Below, piece by piece: positions 46,301 through 57,414 of a stretch of DNA of 64,000 nt. The first letter of the stretch is position 1, and every line of letters starts with the position of its first letter. The DNA is from Dichetophora obliterata (lineage: Eukaryota > Arthropoda > Insecta > Diptera > Sciomyzidae). The stretch covers positions 58,486,830 to 58,550,829 of the forward strand of contig OY986437.1 in the NCBI GenBank assembly GCA_963920525.1, given 5' to 3'. A program made the translations under genes and the position numbers. The notes beneath the pieces are model-generated. The model did not search any database. It was not told where the DNA came from and saw only the letters and a list, made by a program, of their open reading frames with translations.

Positions 46301-46753
46301 ATTTGTTACTGGTACTTCAATTTCGTAAGTACCTTTATCTGTGAAGCAATATTTGTTTTCCATATTTGTTAAAAATTTTAGTTCTAATTCTTTTTCGCCT
46401 ATAAGTAGTTTATTTTCTTTAAAATTGATCACACCGTTTAAAGGGATCAATATGTTGTTTCCAATTATACCATCATACATGTTATGAAATTTACTTACAA
46501 AAAATTCAAATTTTTTGTCTATGTTACCAAATTCTTTGAAGCAAGGGATAGCTACCCTTTCGTTAACTTCTATTATGTGTTTTAGTGTTTGTAAATTCAT
46601 TGGCCCTGTGGGTACATTCCACTTTGGATCGCATAATCCAGGGTTTATTATAGATTGGGTCGCTCCCGAATCTATTATGAATCTTAACACTCCTAACTTA
46701 GCTTTTATTTCTATATGTGGTAAGTTATTTCTGAGGCCGGTAAAGGAAAATTT
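43322..46753 (-). pseudogene. pol: Gag-Pol polyprotein gene, one in-frame stop
   Basis: Encodes protease, reverse transcriptase, RNase H and integrase. Counting from codon 46690-46688 (a GTG inside the frame, not a true start), the protease motif IDSGATQS is at residues 6-13. The RT palm has TLDLAKGFHQIE, then MPFGLKTAPATFQ, with YLDD at about 423-426. RNase H shows QTDASNYALGAVLS at about 570, IEKELLAIVW at about 607 and ETDHRPLTWL at about 640. The integrase HHCC finger is at about 817-850 with HMDVFYS near 882. A TAA stop (43937-43939) falls inside the integrase core. The same frame resumes with the second Asp (IVDNELGF), the Glu (DVERLHNTLNEH) and the C-terminal domain to the stop at 43322. 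The frame enters from gag by a -1 shift. Apart from the stop, all catalytic residues are present. Confidence 0.92.
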
Positions 46754-47798
46754 TGGGCTGTTGGATTTATTTCAATTTTTCCGATTTCCATCGGTTCTAC
46801 CGTTGGTTGATGGGGAATATTAATTCTAGCATGGTTTCTATTCCTTTCGTTGTTATAATAATTATTGTTGTTATTGTGGTAACTGCTTGCACTATTTCGG
46901 TTATAGTTATACGAGTTACCTGGTTCATTGTTGTAACGATTGTTGCGGTTATAATTATTATGTGTTTGATAATTATTGCGATTAGTGTTTGTATTGTAAG
47001 GATTGTTTGAATAGTTATTGTTGTAGTTGTTACGAGTAGTCGTATTATTTTTGTGATTGTGTTCATCCTTGTTTTGTCGATTGTTGTTATATCGTTCTGT
47101 AGGTCTAGAGGTCTGGTCGTTAGTTCTTCTATTCGGTTTGTTTTCTGTTTTATATGGGCTATAATAAGCATAATTTGCTTCGTGTAATATGTTTATTGCT
47201 TCTTCCAAAGTTTTAGGATCTCTGCAATATAAAATTGACCTCATCGGTTCGGGCAGTTTTGTTTTAAATGTCTGAAGAGCGGCTTTTATGTTTAAGTTAA
47301 CAGTTTGGTCAATTTCCTCTTCAGTTGTAGCGGTCGATAGTTCTGTTTTAGTCCTTATATTAAGTCTCCTAAGTATGAACTTTAAGTCGTTGTAAAATTC
47401 TACACTATTATTTCTAAAGGTCGTTCCTCTCAACTCATTGAAGAGTTCTTCTATCGATTTTCGGTCGGAAAAGTTATTTAATAGGATCGTTTTTATGTCC
47501 TTCCAAGACATAGCATTACTATCTATTTCAATAGCTTCCTTTGCTTTTTTTGTTAATTTAGATTTAATTATGTCTGAGAAGATACTTTGTGCTAAGGTAT
47601 CATATCGGGTCAGTAAGGGGTAAATTCTGTCTATTAGTGTAATGAAGGCTTGAAGTTCGCTAGTGTTTCCGCTAAACTCAATGATGCCGTCATGTTTGTA
47701 TTTTCTAAGTTTTCTCTTGTTAGGATATCTCTTTGATTATCTATTGCTTGTTGGACACCTTCGATTGCCCTATCTAATGCGTCAAAATTTTCGTCCAT
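46711..47798 (-). pseudogene. gag: Gag gene with N-terminal frameshift
   Basis: Capsid/nucleocapsid precursor. The likely start is the ATG at 47798 (MDENFDALDRAIEGVQQ), which stays open only to a stop at 47634-47636. The continuing capsid sequence (IIEFSGNTSELQAFI onward) is in another frame that is open from 47736 down to the TAG at 46711-46713. A single frameshift between about 47640 and 47735 therefore splits gag. The capsid part includes FNELRGTTFRNNSVEFYNDL. The C-terminal quarter is extremely Asn-rich (from about 47110), with NNNYYNNERNRNHAR-like stretches and no CCHC zinc knuckle, which is common in errantivirus Gag. The 3' end overlaps pol in the -1 frame. Confidence 0.88.
46747..46753 (-). 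promoter_or_regulatory. Candidate -1 frameshift heptamer AAATTTT
   Basis: In the gag frame the codons read CAA AAT TTT, so A-AAT-TTT is a canonical X-XXY-YYZ slippery site. A one-base backward slip gives AAA TTT TCC, which is exactly the pol frame. It lies 34 bases before the gag stop at 46711, inside the gag/pol overlap. No downstream pseudoknot was assessed. Confidence 0.75.
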
Positions 47799-48800
47799 AT
47801 AATTTAATAAAAATTTATTTTTTTTTTTTTTTTAAATTGGGATTTCCTTAAAATCTCATAGGAAAAATCGTAACTGAGTTTTTGAGTTTCCTAAATTTAT
47901 ACTGAGTTTTAGCCTCCTTTTTTATTTGTCTTATTAAATCTACTAATTTTCTATTAATGTCTGCCTCTGTGTTATAAGAGTATAATTCTGCCTGCGTTAT
48001 ATAATAATTGTCCATGAATTTCTTATATTTTTATCACATAAAATAATTTGTACATACAGTTTGATAACTTAAAATATATAAATATGTAGATTCTTACTAT
48101 GGTATTTTCCTTGTTGGTGATGATAATAAAGTTGTCTTCGTTGTTGTTCTTCTCCTTATTTTTTCCGCTTTTAGTTGAACTGTTGATTTGTGTTGTTTAT
48201 GTTGAACTGGTATATTTGGATATTTTCAGGATTTGGTGTAGAAAGTGTTGAAGTAGTTGATGTTGAAGATTTGAGTATATTCTTCGTTGTTCTTCTTTGT
48301 TGTTGATTTGTATTAAAGTTTCACTTATATATTTTCAGGATTTGGTACAAAAAAAATTTGTATCTATATCTTTTTTTTTGTAGTGTTTTAAGTTTTTGTT
48401 TTAACAGGTAACTGTTCATTAGGGTGTAATTTTCAACAAGTTTAATAGTGATATTGTCTATTTATTTATTTCACAAGTTAAATAGTTCCAATTATTATTT
48501 CACAAGTTCGTATGGATAGTTTATATTATTATTTCACAAGAAATAGTTTCTTTTGATTTCAAAGTTAAATAGAAATAGTTTCTATTTATTTCACAAGTTT
48601 AAAAGAAATAGTTTCTTTTCTTATTTCAAAAGTTGAATAGAAATTGTTTCTATTTATTTCACAGGTTTAAAAGAAATAGTTTCTTTTATTGTTTCACAAG
48701 TTTTAATAGAAATAGTTTCTATTTATTTCACTCGTTTATGGTTCGCGATACCCGACTAAACATTAAAATGCACTGTATTACTTTGGGAATACATTCGAGT
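47799..48800 (-). other. Errantivirus leader between primer site and gag
   Basis: About 1 kb of untranslated leader, AAC/GAA-rich on the coding strand around 48100-48330. An ACAACAAAGAAGAAC-type motif recurs near 48135 and 48283 (plus strand GTTGTTCTTCTT and GTTGTTCTTCTTTG). The distal part contains the repeat array at 48539-48725. Packaging and insulator-type sites would be expected here in gypsy relatives, but none is identified by sequence. Confidence 0.6.
48539..48725 (-). repeat. Tandem AGAAATAGTTTCT imperfect-palindrome array
   Basis: Six copies of AGAAATAGTTTCT (one reads AGAAATTGTTTCT) start at 48539, 48571, 48604, 48639, 48672 and 48708, a 32-36 bp period. They alternate with TATTTATTTCAC and TTTAAA-type spacers. 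Weaker copies extend to about 48430. Each unit can form a small AGAAA/TTTCT stem. The location in the leader parallels the clustered Su(Hw) sites of gypsy, but the motif is different. Confidence 0.75.
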
Positions 48801-48818
48801 ATCCCATCCTCGTCGCCA
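48801..48818 (-). other. Primer binding site for tRNA-Ser(GCT)
   Basis: The minus strand reads TGGCGACGAGGATGGGAT starting at the last base of the 5' LTR. This is complementary to ATCCCATCCTCGTCG plus CCA, the 3' end of tRNA-Ser(GCT) as I know it in animals. All 18 positions match. Ser tRNA priming is known for several errantiviruses. Confidence 0.88.
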
Positions 48819-49290
48819 ATTAATGTTTCGAATAGTTCGAAGATTAAAAAAAAACACAATTTTAAATGGTTTTAATTTTTAACTTTATTGTTCTCGAGCT
48901 GTCAATCAACTAACTTAAAATTATTACATTTTTTGTTTATAACTAAAACTCTGTGCTTACCGTACCTGCATGTATCTTTGTATGTGTGTGTTGCGCTGCG
49001 TTTGTCAGCGCTGCCAAAATAAGTTCAAGCGAAAAGTGCAATCAAAGCTTTTCTAAACACTGTGTGAACGGAAATTGGTTAGCCAGAATTCCCAATAATT
49101 ACTTGCGACATTTGGAGCAAAGAATTATTAAAAATTTCGATTATGCTGAAATTTACTGTGTGACCGGAAATTGGTCAGCCAGAATTCTTAATAATTATTT
49201 GTGAAATTTGGAGCAAACAATTATTAAGAATTTCGAAATTAATTTTATATTACATTAGTTTTGCCGGGAAGGAAGGGGTTTGCTATAACT
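48818..49290 (-). repeat. 5' LTR (relative to the element)
   Basis: 473 bp, offset 7501 bases from the other LTR, with no difference found on reading both through. It would carry the element promoter. A clear TATA box was not assigned. Confidence 0.95.
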
Positions 49291-49296
49291 TTTAGT
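49291..49296. repeat. Target-site duplication TTTAGT, right
   Basis: Exact copy of 41311-41316. Six bases is longer than the 4 bp typical of gypsy, so the outer two bases may match by chance. Confidence 0.9.
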
Positions 49297-52200
49297 CTGG
49301 TGGACAAGACAGTTAGTGCTGAGCTCATGAAGGTCATGTAGAACATATAGACTGGCGAATACTCGAGTCTTTGGTATAATTTGTAATCCTTGTTTCGTAA
49401 AATGTATGACTTTGTACTTAAGGAACCACCAGCTTCTTTTCACCAGCTTCTTTTCTTTTCTTTTTATTTTTTTTTTTCGAAAATCATTTGTCAAAACAAT
49501 ATTAGAAGTTAGCTTTAGAATAAACCACCACTACTGGGCATTTAAGCCAAGTTAATTCTCAATTTAGAACTTATAGAAAATCTTGAGAGATTGCTTAAGC
49601 TGTGAACATTTACACTACAAGCTGAGTTAAAATACAACTGAATTTGAGCTCTTAAAGATTTTTTTTTTTTTCAAAATACATGGTTCGCTTTGGAAATGGT
49701 TTTTTAAAAATTTAAATTCTTTATTTTCAATAGCCATAAATGTACTCATTTTCAGATCCCAAAACCATCCTTGGGTGATATAACCGGTTCTGATGGAGAA
49801 AAACAGACGCAACTTTGTATCTGAATTTATCTGAACCTTATATCCTGCCATTTTTTCAATGTTCCAAAGTGAAGTTGGAAAATTCTATTTTGATATTTTA
49901 ACCCCTGAATTCCAGTTCTACATGTCAGAGAACCTAACGTTTTCGCTAAAAAATATTTATATATTTCTTTACTGTAATAACGTAAAACGAACTACTCTTA
50001 TTTTCATTTAATGCTAATTTATTTTATTTCTATGAGGCTTCATTGCACACACATTCAAGTCTCCAGATTATTCCCCCCCCCCCCAAAACGCCTGCCACAC
50101 CAACTCATATACGCCTACTTTTTGCCCCAAGTGTGAAGACACAAATTGAATCACAGCCATTTATCCTACTTCATTGTAATTTGTAATATAAAATATATTA
50201 TTAGAGCAATTTCAACTCATTAACAAAGTTACCGCTCACGATGAAGGGCGAAGGACGCAGTGCACACTTACCAAAGACCGTTGTCCGTTTTAATATATTG
50301 CCTTATATCAAGGTTTATTTACATTTCGGCTGTGGAACGCATGCCAGACACGTTTTCAACTCATACCATGCATTAGCTAACCACAGGACCTAGGTGGAAG
50401 GGTATATAGAGAATATGAGTATGTGTGTGTGTTAGTTCATAGTTATAAGAGTAAACGTTGGTGTTTTGGTTGATGATGAGATGCTCTGGCAGAGAGAGCA
50501 TTCTTGAAGATTGTCTTTGGAAAGAAAGAATTTAAAAGGAATTACAAAAGATATTTACATATTTTAAGAGTAATACTTAGGTCTTGTGGAAAAAAGAACT
50601 ATTAAAAATCTACACAAAAATTGTCTTTCAGCACATAAACAGAAACTGTAACTCACCAACAAATTTCAAATTAAAAGCAACAACAGCAAAAGTATCCATG
50701 CATTTACGAGTACTCAAACTGTCCGTATTGTTGAAATTCTTTTTACCTCGCTGACTCCGTTTTGTCTCTTTGTACAGGGCACATGCGCCAGTTTGCTACA
50801 ACCCCATTGGATGTCCATGCTACAGCACATTACCTATACAGACATGCATCCGGATAGGTCATTGTCGTGGTGATGTTAAGTCAGCTATTTTAAACACCCT
50901 CGTTCCATCGTCATCTTCTAAACAAGGTTTCCCAAATTTTCGTTTTATTGGCATAAGTAAACATATTGTTGCAATCTGCTCAACAATCTTCTCTCCACTC
51001 GTCCTGTCCACACTCCATGCCTCTTAATAAGGTTAAATTTATTTTGTATATATTTCGTTATATACAGACTGCACCTTGTTATTTGGCCACCCTCAGAGCA
51101 TCTTGTAGAGGTTTCTCTCATTGTCAATTGTTGTATTTTTTGCTTCTTTGAGCGATTACAGCCCCCTTTGGGTTGGCTGTAAAATCAGTAGCTAGTATTT
51201 TCCTGGTAATAAATTTAATATATTAAGAAATAAAGCGATTGTCAACTCATGCCAAGAGCACCCAAGCCAGCCATCTATTTTTGAAGCCCTTCTATTGTGC
51301 TTTTGTGGGTGTATGTATGTTTGTATGGTAGTGTACTTTTTGACTATGCTTTTTTGTTTTGTTTTTTGTTAGGAAATTGATGTTTGAGCTTGGGAAATGT
51401 TGGGAAATTTGATTTGATTCTACTTGTTATGATATTCTTTGTAATTTTTGAGTGTTGTTGAGGACTTACAAGGATTTTTTTAAGTTACTCCGGTTGTTGT
51501 TGCCTTTATTTGCGTTTTTTTAGCTATTGATAAGTTTTGTCAGTTGTTGATTCCAAAGTCATTTAGGAGATTCTATTTTTATTATTTAAATTATTTTTCG
51601 ATGAAAATCCTTGATTCCTTCATGTTAGTAGATTTATTGTTATTACTTCCTATTGGGCTTAAAATGTTTATGAGGATTATTTCTTTCGGATTTAGGAAAA
51701 TATTATAGGAAGTGCTTTGTATGCACGAAATTACCTATTAAAGCTCCTAATTCCTGCATATCTTGCTATTTTTAAGAAGATATTAAAAGTACTATGCGAC
51801 AACAATAACTATAGAAAGTAAAGTTGGACTAAGGTTAGGTTGAGAAATTGAATAGAAGTAGTAATAATAAAGTAATTGATATGCGTGCATTAGTTTTAAA
51901 GGAGAAATTCATGTCGAAATCATTTTCGAAAAACAACTTATTTATCCTAATGCTCTCAGAAAATCGTAAAAATTTAAAATTTGTGAGTTGGTGGTGGGAA
52001 AATATTTATCACAAGGTTAAGAGGTGTCACTCTCCAATGTGAATGATTTTTCACATATGTGATAGAGCAAGGTTCATAATTGGCAAGTTTATAATTGTAA
52101 GATCTTTGCACTGGGAATTTTGCAAAAAAAACTAGTTTTTTACAAATTTTTGTCCAAGAAACTGCAAAAAACTAAATCAAAACATCTTTTCCTTCTTAAA

Positions 52201-52334
52201 AAAAAACGAAAAAACCGTTTTTTTTCAATTTTACTACAAAAACCACAAATTGTAGGTCGTGGTGTCCCGTAATAGAGAGCAACTATTTACTGAGGTGATG
52301 TCAAGTTGAGCATAAAACCATATAGGTGTGGTAT
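49297..52334. other. Non-coding, about 3 kb
   Basis: No recognisable protein, RNA gene or element ends. A C11 homopolymer lies at about 50077-50087. A pyrimidine-rich TTTGTCTCTTTGTACAG at 50761-50777 followed by a Cys-containing open frame to 51027 could be a splice acceptor with an exon, but nothing supports it further. Confidence 0.35.
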
Positions 52335-55260
52335 ATTTTCACACTCTTAGGATTTATTTATTTATTTATTTATTTCTATTTTAACTATCAGCAATCGTTT
52401 AACAGTTTGAGTAATAACATATAAATTATAAAAAAAATATGATATAAAACTAATAAAATGTAAACATAATTATATTAAAGAATATTACACTTTTATTAAT
52501 TCATTTTAAACAATTCTTAATAAATTTTGTTTAAAAGTTTGTCTATTCAGAGTGAGATCTATTTGAGCACTTATGGAATTGAACGCTAAGCACATGTTAT
52601 TAATAGGATCATTACGGCCATAGTTTGTCCTATGATACGGAATGTAAAAAAAAATTTCTTTGCCTAAAATATCTCTCAGGCGCATATATTCTTAAAAGAG
52701 CGAGGAGTGGCGCGCAGTCTATATGTGACATAATTATATCGCGAACAAAAATAACAAGAAAAAATTTACGTCTGGAGGCTAAGGTATTAAGACCCAGAAG
52801 AGCACACCTAGATACGTACGTTGGCATAAAATTACAATTTAATGTAAACATTATGTAACGAGTGAAACGTTTTTGTATTTTTTCCAATCGCAAAGAATCT
52901 ACCTCGTAATATGGATCCCAGATCACACATCCATATTCCAAGATAGACCTTACTAAAGATAAAAATAACGTTCTAAGGGCATATGGATCCTTAAATTCCT
53001 TCGAATTACGCCTCAAAAAACCCATCATTGCATTAGCCTTAGTAATTATGCAATCGTAATGGTTGGAAAGAGAAATTTTTCTATCAAATAGAATTCCCAG
53101 ATCAGATGTAGACTCGACACATGAAAGACCACTATTTGCGATTGAGTAATTAAAAATATTTGGTTCTTTTTCATATAAAAAGACATAATGTTGCATTTGG
53201 CAACATTGAAATAAAGTCTATTAACTGAACACCATTTAATCATATTGTTTAAATCAATTTGAAGAAGTCGATGGTCGGAAGGTGAAGAAACCGTTTAACA
53301 TCATCAGCATACATCAAACAGTTAGTATGCTGTAAAAAGTTTGGGAGATCGTTGATGAACAAGACAAACAATAGAGGTCTAAGGTGGCTTCCTTGGGGCA
53401 CACCAGAATGGTTGGTAATAGATTTTGAGTAGCAGTTACCAATACGGACAACTTGATATCTATCAGAATGGTAATTCCTCAGCCAGGATAACAAAGAGGA
53501 ATGAAACCCCATTAGGGAAAGTTTTTTAACCATAATGGAGTGCTGAACTCTATCAAAGGCTTTGGCGAAATCAGTAAAAATTACGTCAATTTGATTGCCT
53601 TTTTCCATTTCAGTTTTAATGAAGTGAGAGAACAGTGTTAGGTTTGTAGAAGTAGATTTACCACTGACAAAACCGTGTTGGAATTCAGAGATAGAGTTTT
53701 TAATTCTAGCATAAATGTGTTTTTTGACAATTAACTCAAATAATTTAGGGATCAAGGGCAATTTTGATATCGGTCGATAGTTCGCTATATTTTGCCTAGA
53801 GCCAGACTTATGGATAGAGACTATAATGGATTCTTTCCAAATATTCAAAAGCTGCCCTGTCTTTAAAGATAAATTAAATAAAAGCGCTAATGGCTGGGCT
53901 AGCACAGCTGTGCAGTTTTTTAGAAATATTGGGGGAATATTATCAGGACCAGTTCCTTTATTAATGTCTAGAGTGAGCAAATCTTGTAAGACATCATCAT
54001 AAGAAAGAACTAATGAACCCATATCAATAATAGGGTTGTCATTAAAATAAAAAGGGCAGTTCACGTCATCTCCGTCGTCTAATAAAAAATTCGATTGAAA
54101 ATAATCAGCATTTGTGACGTCTGAAGTGCTACTTGCAGTTTTTTCGTTAAAAAACATATTTTTAGGGAAACCCTTCGTGTTCCTTTTTTTATTTAAGAAA
54201 TTCCAAAAGTTCTTCGGATTTTCTCTAATATCAGACTCCAGCTTATTAAGATGAGATTTGTAGAGCGATTCTTTAAGAGATGCGTATTCACTACGCGCCT
54301 GTAAATAGTTTTGACGAAAAGATATATTTATTTTACTTTTTTTGAACAATTTGTTCATACGGTTTTTTAATTTTGAAAGACTTTTATTGAACCACTCCGG
54401 CTTAGAACTTTTCCTTATCTTTTTAATAGGAACAAAGCGAGTAAATCCTTGATTTATAATTTCGATAAAAAAGTCATAATTATCTGACAAGATATCACCA
54501 AAACCCAGACGCCAATCCACACTCGATAAAAATGTAGATATCACTGTGTAATCAGCTTTTTTAAATGCAAAAACAAAAGTATCTTCTTCTATGGCAGATG
54601 TATCATTAATAAGAATTTCTAATTGTATTAAAAGTGCTTTATGATGAAAACTATTATTTGAAAGAAGTAAATCCGATTCAACACAATTGGCATTTAGCTC
54701 ATTATCAATAAAAATAAGATCTAAGATTTTGTTCAAGCTATTTGTGACAGAGTTTATTTGAATCAGACCCAAGGAATATATAGAGTCTTAAAAGTCGATT
54801 TCCAAATTGTTGCACATCGAGTTCGGAATCATACTTAAAATATCCTTAGAATAAGTCCAATTTACACTACTTAAGTTGAAATCACCCAATACAATCGGGT
54901 ATTCATTATCTTTGAGCCTATCAATTACGTTCAACATATTAATAAAGTGCATAGAATAAACTTCACTTGAAGAGCAAGGTGGAATATAAGATACAAATAT
55001 ATATTTACTTTTAATATAGTTAGAACCATCTCCATCCCAAGGGCAATCTACACGAACGCATATTTGTTCCAAGAGATCGGATGTGTTTAGCAATGATATC
55101 TGCTGACAACGATAAACTGCACGGATAGCAATTAAGACACCACCACCTCTTGTTAAGCCAGTTGATGTCAATGATCGATCACGGCGAAAAACCTCGAACG
55201 TTTCATCAAAGAATTCAGATGTATAGATGCTCTGATGTAACCATTTACATGGTTAATTAG
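52335..55260 (-). pseudogene. Jockey-superfamily LINE, ORF2 nearly complete
   Basis: Non-LTR retrotransposon ORF2 (endonuclease plus reverse transcriptase). The endonuclease domain (55250-54790) includes SLTSTGLTRGGGVLIAI and the catalytic-type GDFNLSSVNW. An in-frame TAA at 54788-54790 separates it from the RT in the same frame (54772-53249). RT motifs are NYRPISKLPLIPKLFE, FQHGFVSGKSTSTNL, DVIFTDFAKAFDRVQH, SGVPQGSHLRPLLF and LMYADDV. A frameshift after the YADD box leads to IKWCSVNRLYFNVAKCN. A second leads to DLGILFDRKISLSNHY and onward to YHRTNYGRNDP and IDLTLNRQ near 52530. The 3' end is an (AAAT)n tail at about 52350-52375. Damage is limited to one stop and two shifts, so it is younger than the fragments at 12635 and 30605. 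It is 5'-truncated within the endonuclease. Confidence 0.92.
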
Positions 55261-55904
55261 CATTTGATGCACATTATTGTTTTTAGCAGAAGACCTAACA
55301 CACTTACTAATTTGAAGGGCAATGAATTGACCTTTCTAACGGTGTATCAACGATCCCACCCGACTTATCCATAACGAAGCTGTGCCTATGTATATATAAA
55401 ATCAATCCGTTCAAACTACTAAATTTAAAGCTTGAGCAAATTTGTTTTTATCATCAATTTTGAAATTTATTGAATTCTCTTTTCAATGACGTCAAAAACT
55501 TAAACATTACTGTAAAATAAAAAAAGTTTTTTAACTTAAAAATGTTAACTAAATCAAAAACATAATCATTGTATTGTTTTTTTTTTATGAATTAGAGAGA
55601 AAGAAAAAAAGTATAGCAGTGAGGGGACTGCCGACCGAAGCGAAAACATATATGTAAAATATTAGTATTCCCTGGAAGACTTTGTCCTGCCACGGACCGC
55701 CTTACTGCTATATAAGAATTTTCATGCTAATCGGAAAAAAATTTTATATTTTCACCCCCTCAGCCTGTGATTATTTTTTTCAAAATATTTTTTATTCAGA
55801 TAGCATTTTTATTTTATAACTACACCAAACTTTATTATTACATTTAAATTGAATATTGTTGATATAAAAATAAAATACAGGGAGCACTATTGAATGAAAA
55901 ATAA
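55261..55904. other. Non-coding
   Basis: Upstream of the truncated LINE. No homology recognised. Confidence 0.35.
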
Positions 55905-57175
55905 TCCTCAAAAAGGATATTTAATTTTTTCTTTCAATGTATATGTAGAGCTGAAGCTAAAATAAAATACATTTTCTTTTTTTTTATATATATGATATTT
56001 TGTTTGATGGGTCTTGAAGTCTCTTTAATGCCTGCATTTGAGATCTTGCTATAAGGAAAACAGAAAACATAGCAAGCAAAGTGCAGTTTATTTTTTGCCC
56101 CCGATTCGGTTCATCCGTACATACGGTTCATCATTAATGCACATTATTTTCATCTTTTATCATATCATTATATATAAAATTATGGGTTTTACTATAAAAA
56201 ACAAAGTAAAACATAAACAAAAATATAAATTAAACTTATCGAAATAATTAATATGCAATTAAAATACGTATACATAACTAAAATTTGTATTTATATAAAT
56301 TTAATTGAATTTCATTTACAATATTTTCACTGTTTGCGTCATTAATCATTGCAAATTATTAATGAAAAATTTCTTTCTTTGACATTCTATGGTCGAAACA
56401 CGAAATGTCACTCCTACCTATTACTTATTATACCATGGTGCCAGTCAGAGAATATGCTGGCGACATTTATAAAACTACAAATATTTTTATGTTGGTCATG
56501 AAACTCAAATACACGCTCTTGGATATTGGCTACCAGGCGCTCAGCAAATGCAGCAACCATGGTATAATTAGGCAAGGTGTTAGAGCGGAGAGCCGGTGAC
56601 CGAAACTGTCAAAACGAAGTAGACATTTCATACAAAATCTGCAATCAATGAGAATGCAATATGAAAGCAAGAATTGGCAAATATATCAAAATGGGTGAGT
56701 TTGACAGTTATGGTCACTTAGACAGAGAACACATTCAGCCCTAACACTACCTTGTCTAGTTCTACTGTGGCAGCAAGCAGCCATCAATAAGTTTATCTGC
56801 TGACAAATCGTTCCTTCATAAAGAAATCATGAAGGATATTTACTGTTTTTCTGTTAATGTATATGTAGATCTGTAGCTGAACTAAAATACATTTACAACA
56901 ACAATTACCAAACAAATCTACTACGACGACGAAAAGAGAAGAGCAGTATCACATCGGTTGCGCAACGTTAGAAGGGATGAACCGAATTGGCGGCGGAAAA
57001 TAAACGGCACTTTACTTGCTATGTTTTTTGTTTGCCTGGTAGCAAGTTCTCATGTGGAGGCATTAAAAGAGACTTCACGTCCAGTCAAAAAAAAACCAAA
57101 TATCAAAAATTTTAAATTTATTTTATTTTAGCCTACAGCTAGCTCTACATATACATTGAAAAAAACAGTAACATT
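55905..57175. repeat. Inverted-repeat element cluster, 200-bp arms
   Basis: The left arm (about 55925-56120) and right arm (about 56970-57172) are inverted copies. Shared blocks are TTCAATGTATATGTAGAGCT, GAAGTCTCTTTAATGCCT, CATAGCAAGCAAAGTGC and ATTCGGTTCATCC. A third, partial left-type arm lies at about 56826-56890 (GGATATTTACTGTTTTTCTG). The interior also holds a small ACCATGGTATAA-ended MITE. No transposase is seen. Confidence 0.75.
56421..56573. mobile_element. Small MITE, ATTATACCATGGT ends
   Basis: TTATTATACCATGGTGCC at the left and GCAACCATGGTATAATTAGG at the right are inverted over about 15 bp. Length is about 150 bp with no coding. The target duplication is not resolved. Confidence 0.55.
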
Positions 57176-57414
57176 CAATAGCTGCATTCCCGTGGTCGTT
57201 GATCTAGAGCGCGGCTCTATTTTATTCACAAAACAAAAACAAAAATTAAAACCAGCTCGATTTCTAGCTCTATTTCTGATCTTAAAATGCTGCCAAGTTT
57301 CAAGCATTTTTTATCAAAATGGACATAGTTGGCAAATCTAAATAACTATTAATTTTCGTATTTGGACGTATCACCGCTCAATTGGCGTTTTGGTATTGCT
57401 GTTTTCGTTTGGTA

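Larger units (their letters stand above)
41317..49290 (-). mobile_element. Errantivirus-like gypsy-group LTR element
   Basis: A 7974-bp element with two 473-bp LTRs, a tRNA-Ser-type primer binding site, a polypurine tract and gag, pol and env genes in that order on the minus strand. It is flanked by TTTAGT. LTR ends read AGTTA...AATT on the coding strand, as in insect errantiviruses (Metaviridae). The two LTRs show no difference by eye, which implies recent insertion. Yet gag has one frameshift, pol one in-frame stop and env one frameshift. Either a defective copy was mobilised in trans or some breaks are sequencing/assembly indels. Confidence 0.95.

Noticed and set aside
46753..47010. Hydrophobic Val/Ile-rich plus-strand protein
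   Set aside because: Antisense of the Asn-rich Gag tail; AAT/AAC codons read as ATT/GTT on the other strand.
50770..51027. Cys-containing 85-codon frame after a splice-acceptor-like TTTGTACAG
   Set aside because: No recognisable domain, no partner exon and no conservation evidence. Too weak to call.
52625..52858. Plus-strand 77-codon frame
   Set aside because: Antisense of the LINE ORF2 C-terminal region on the minus strand.
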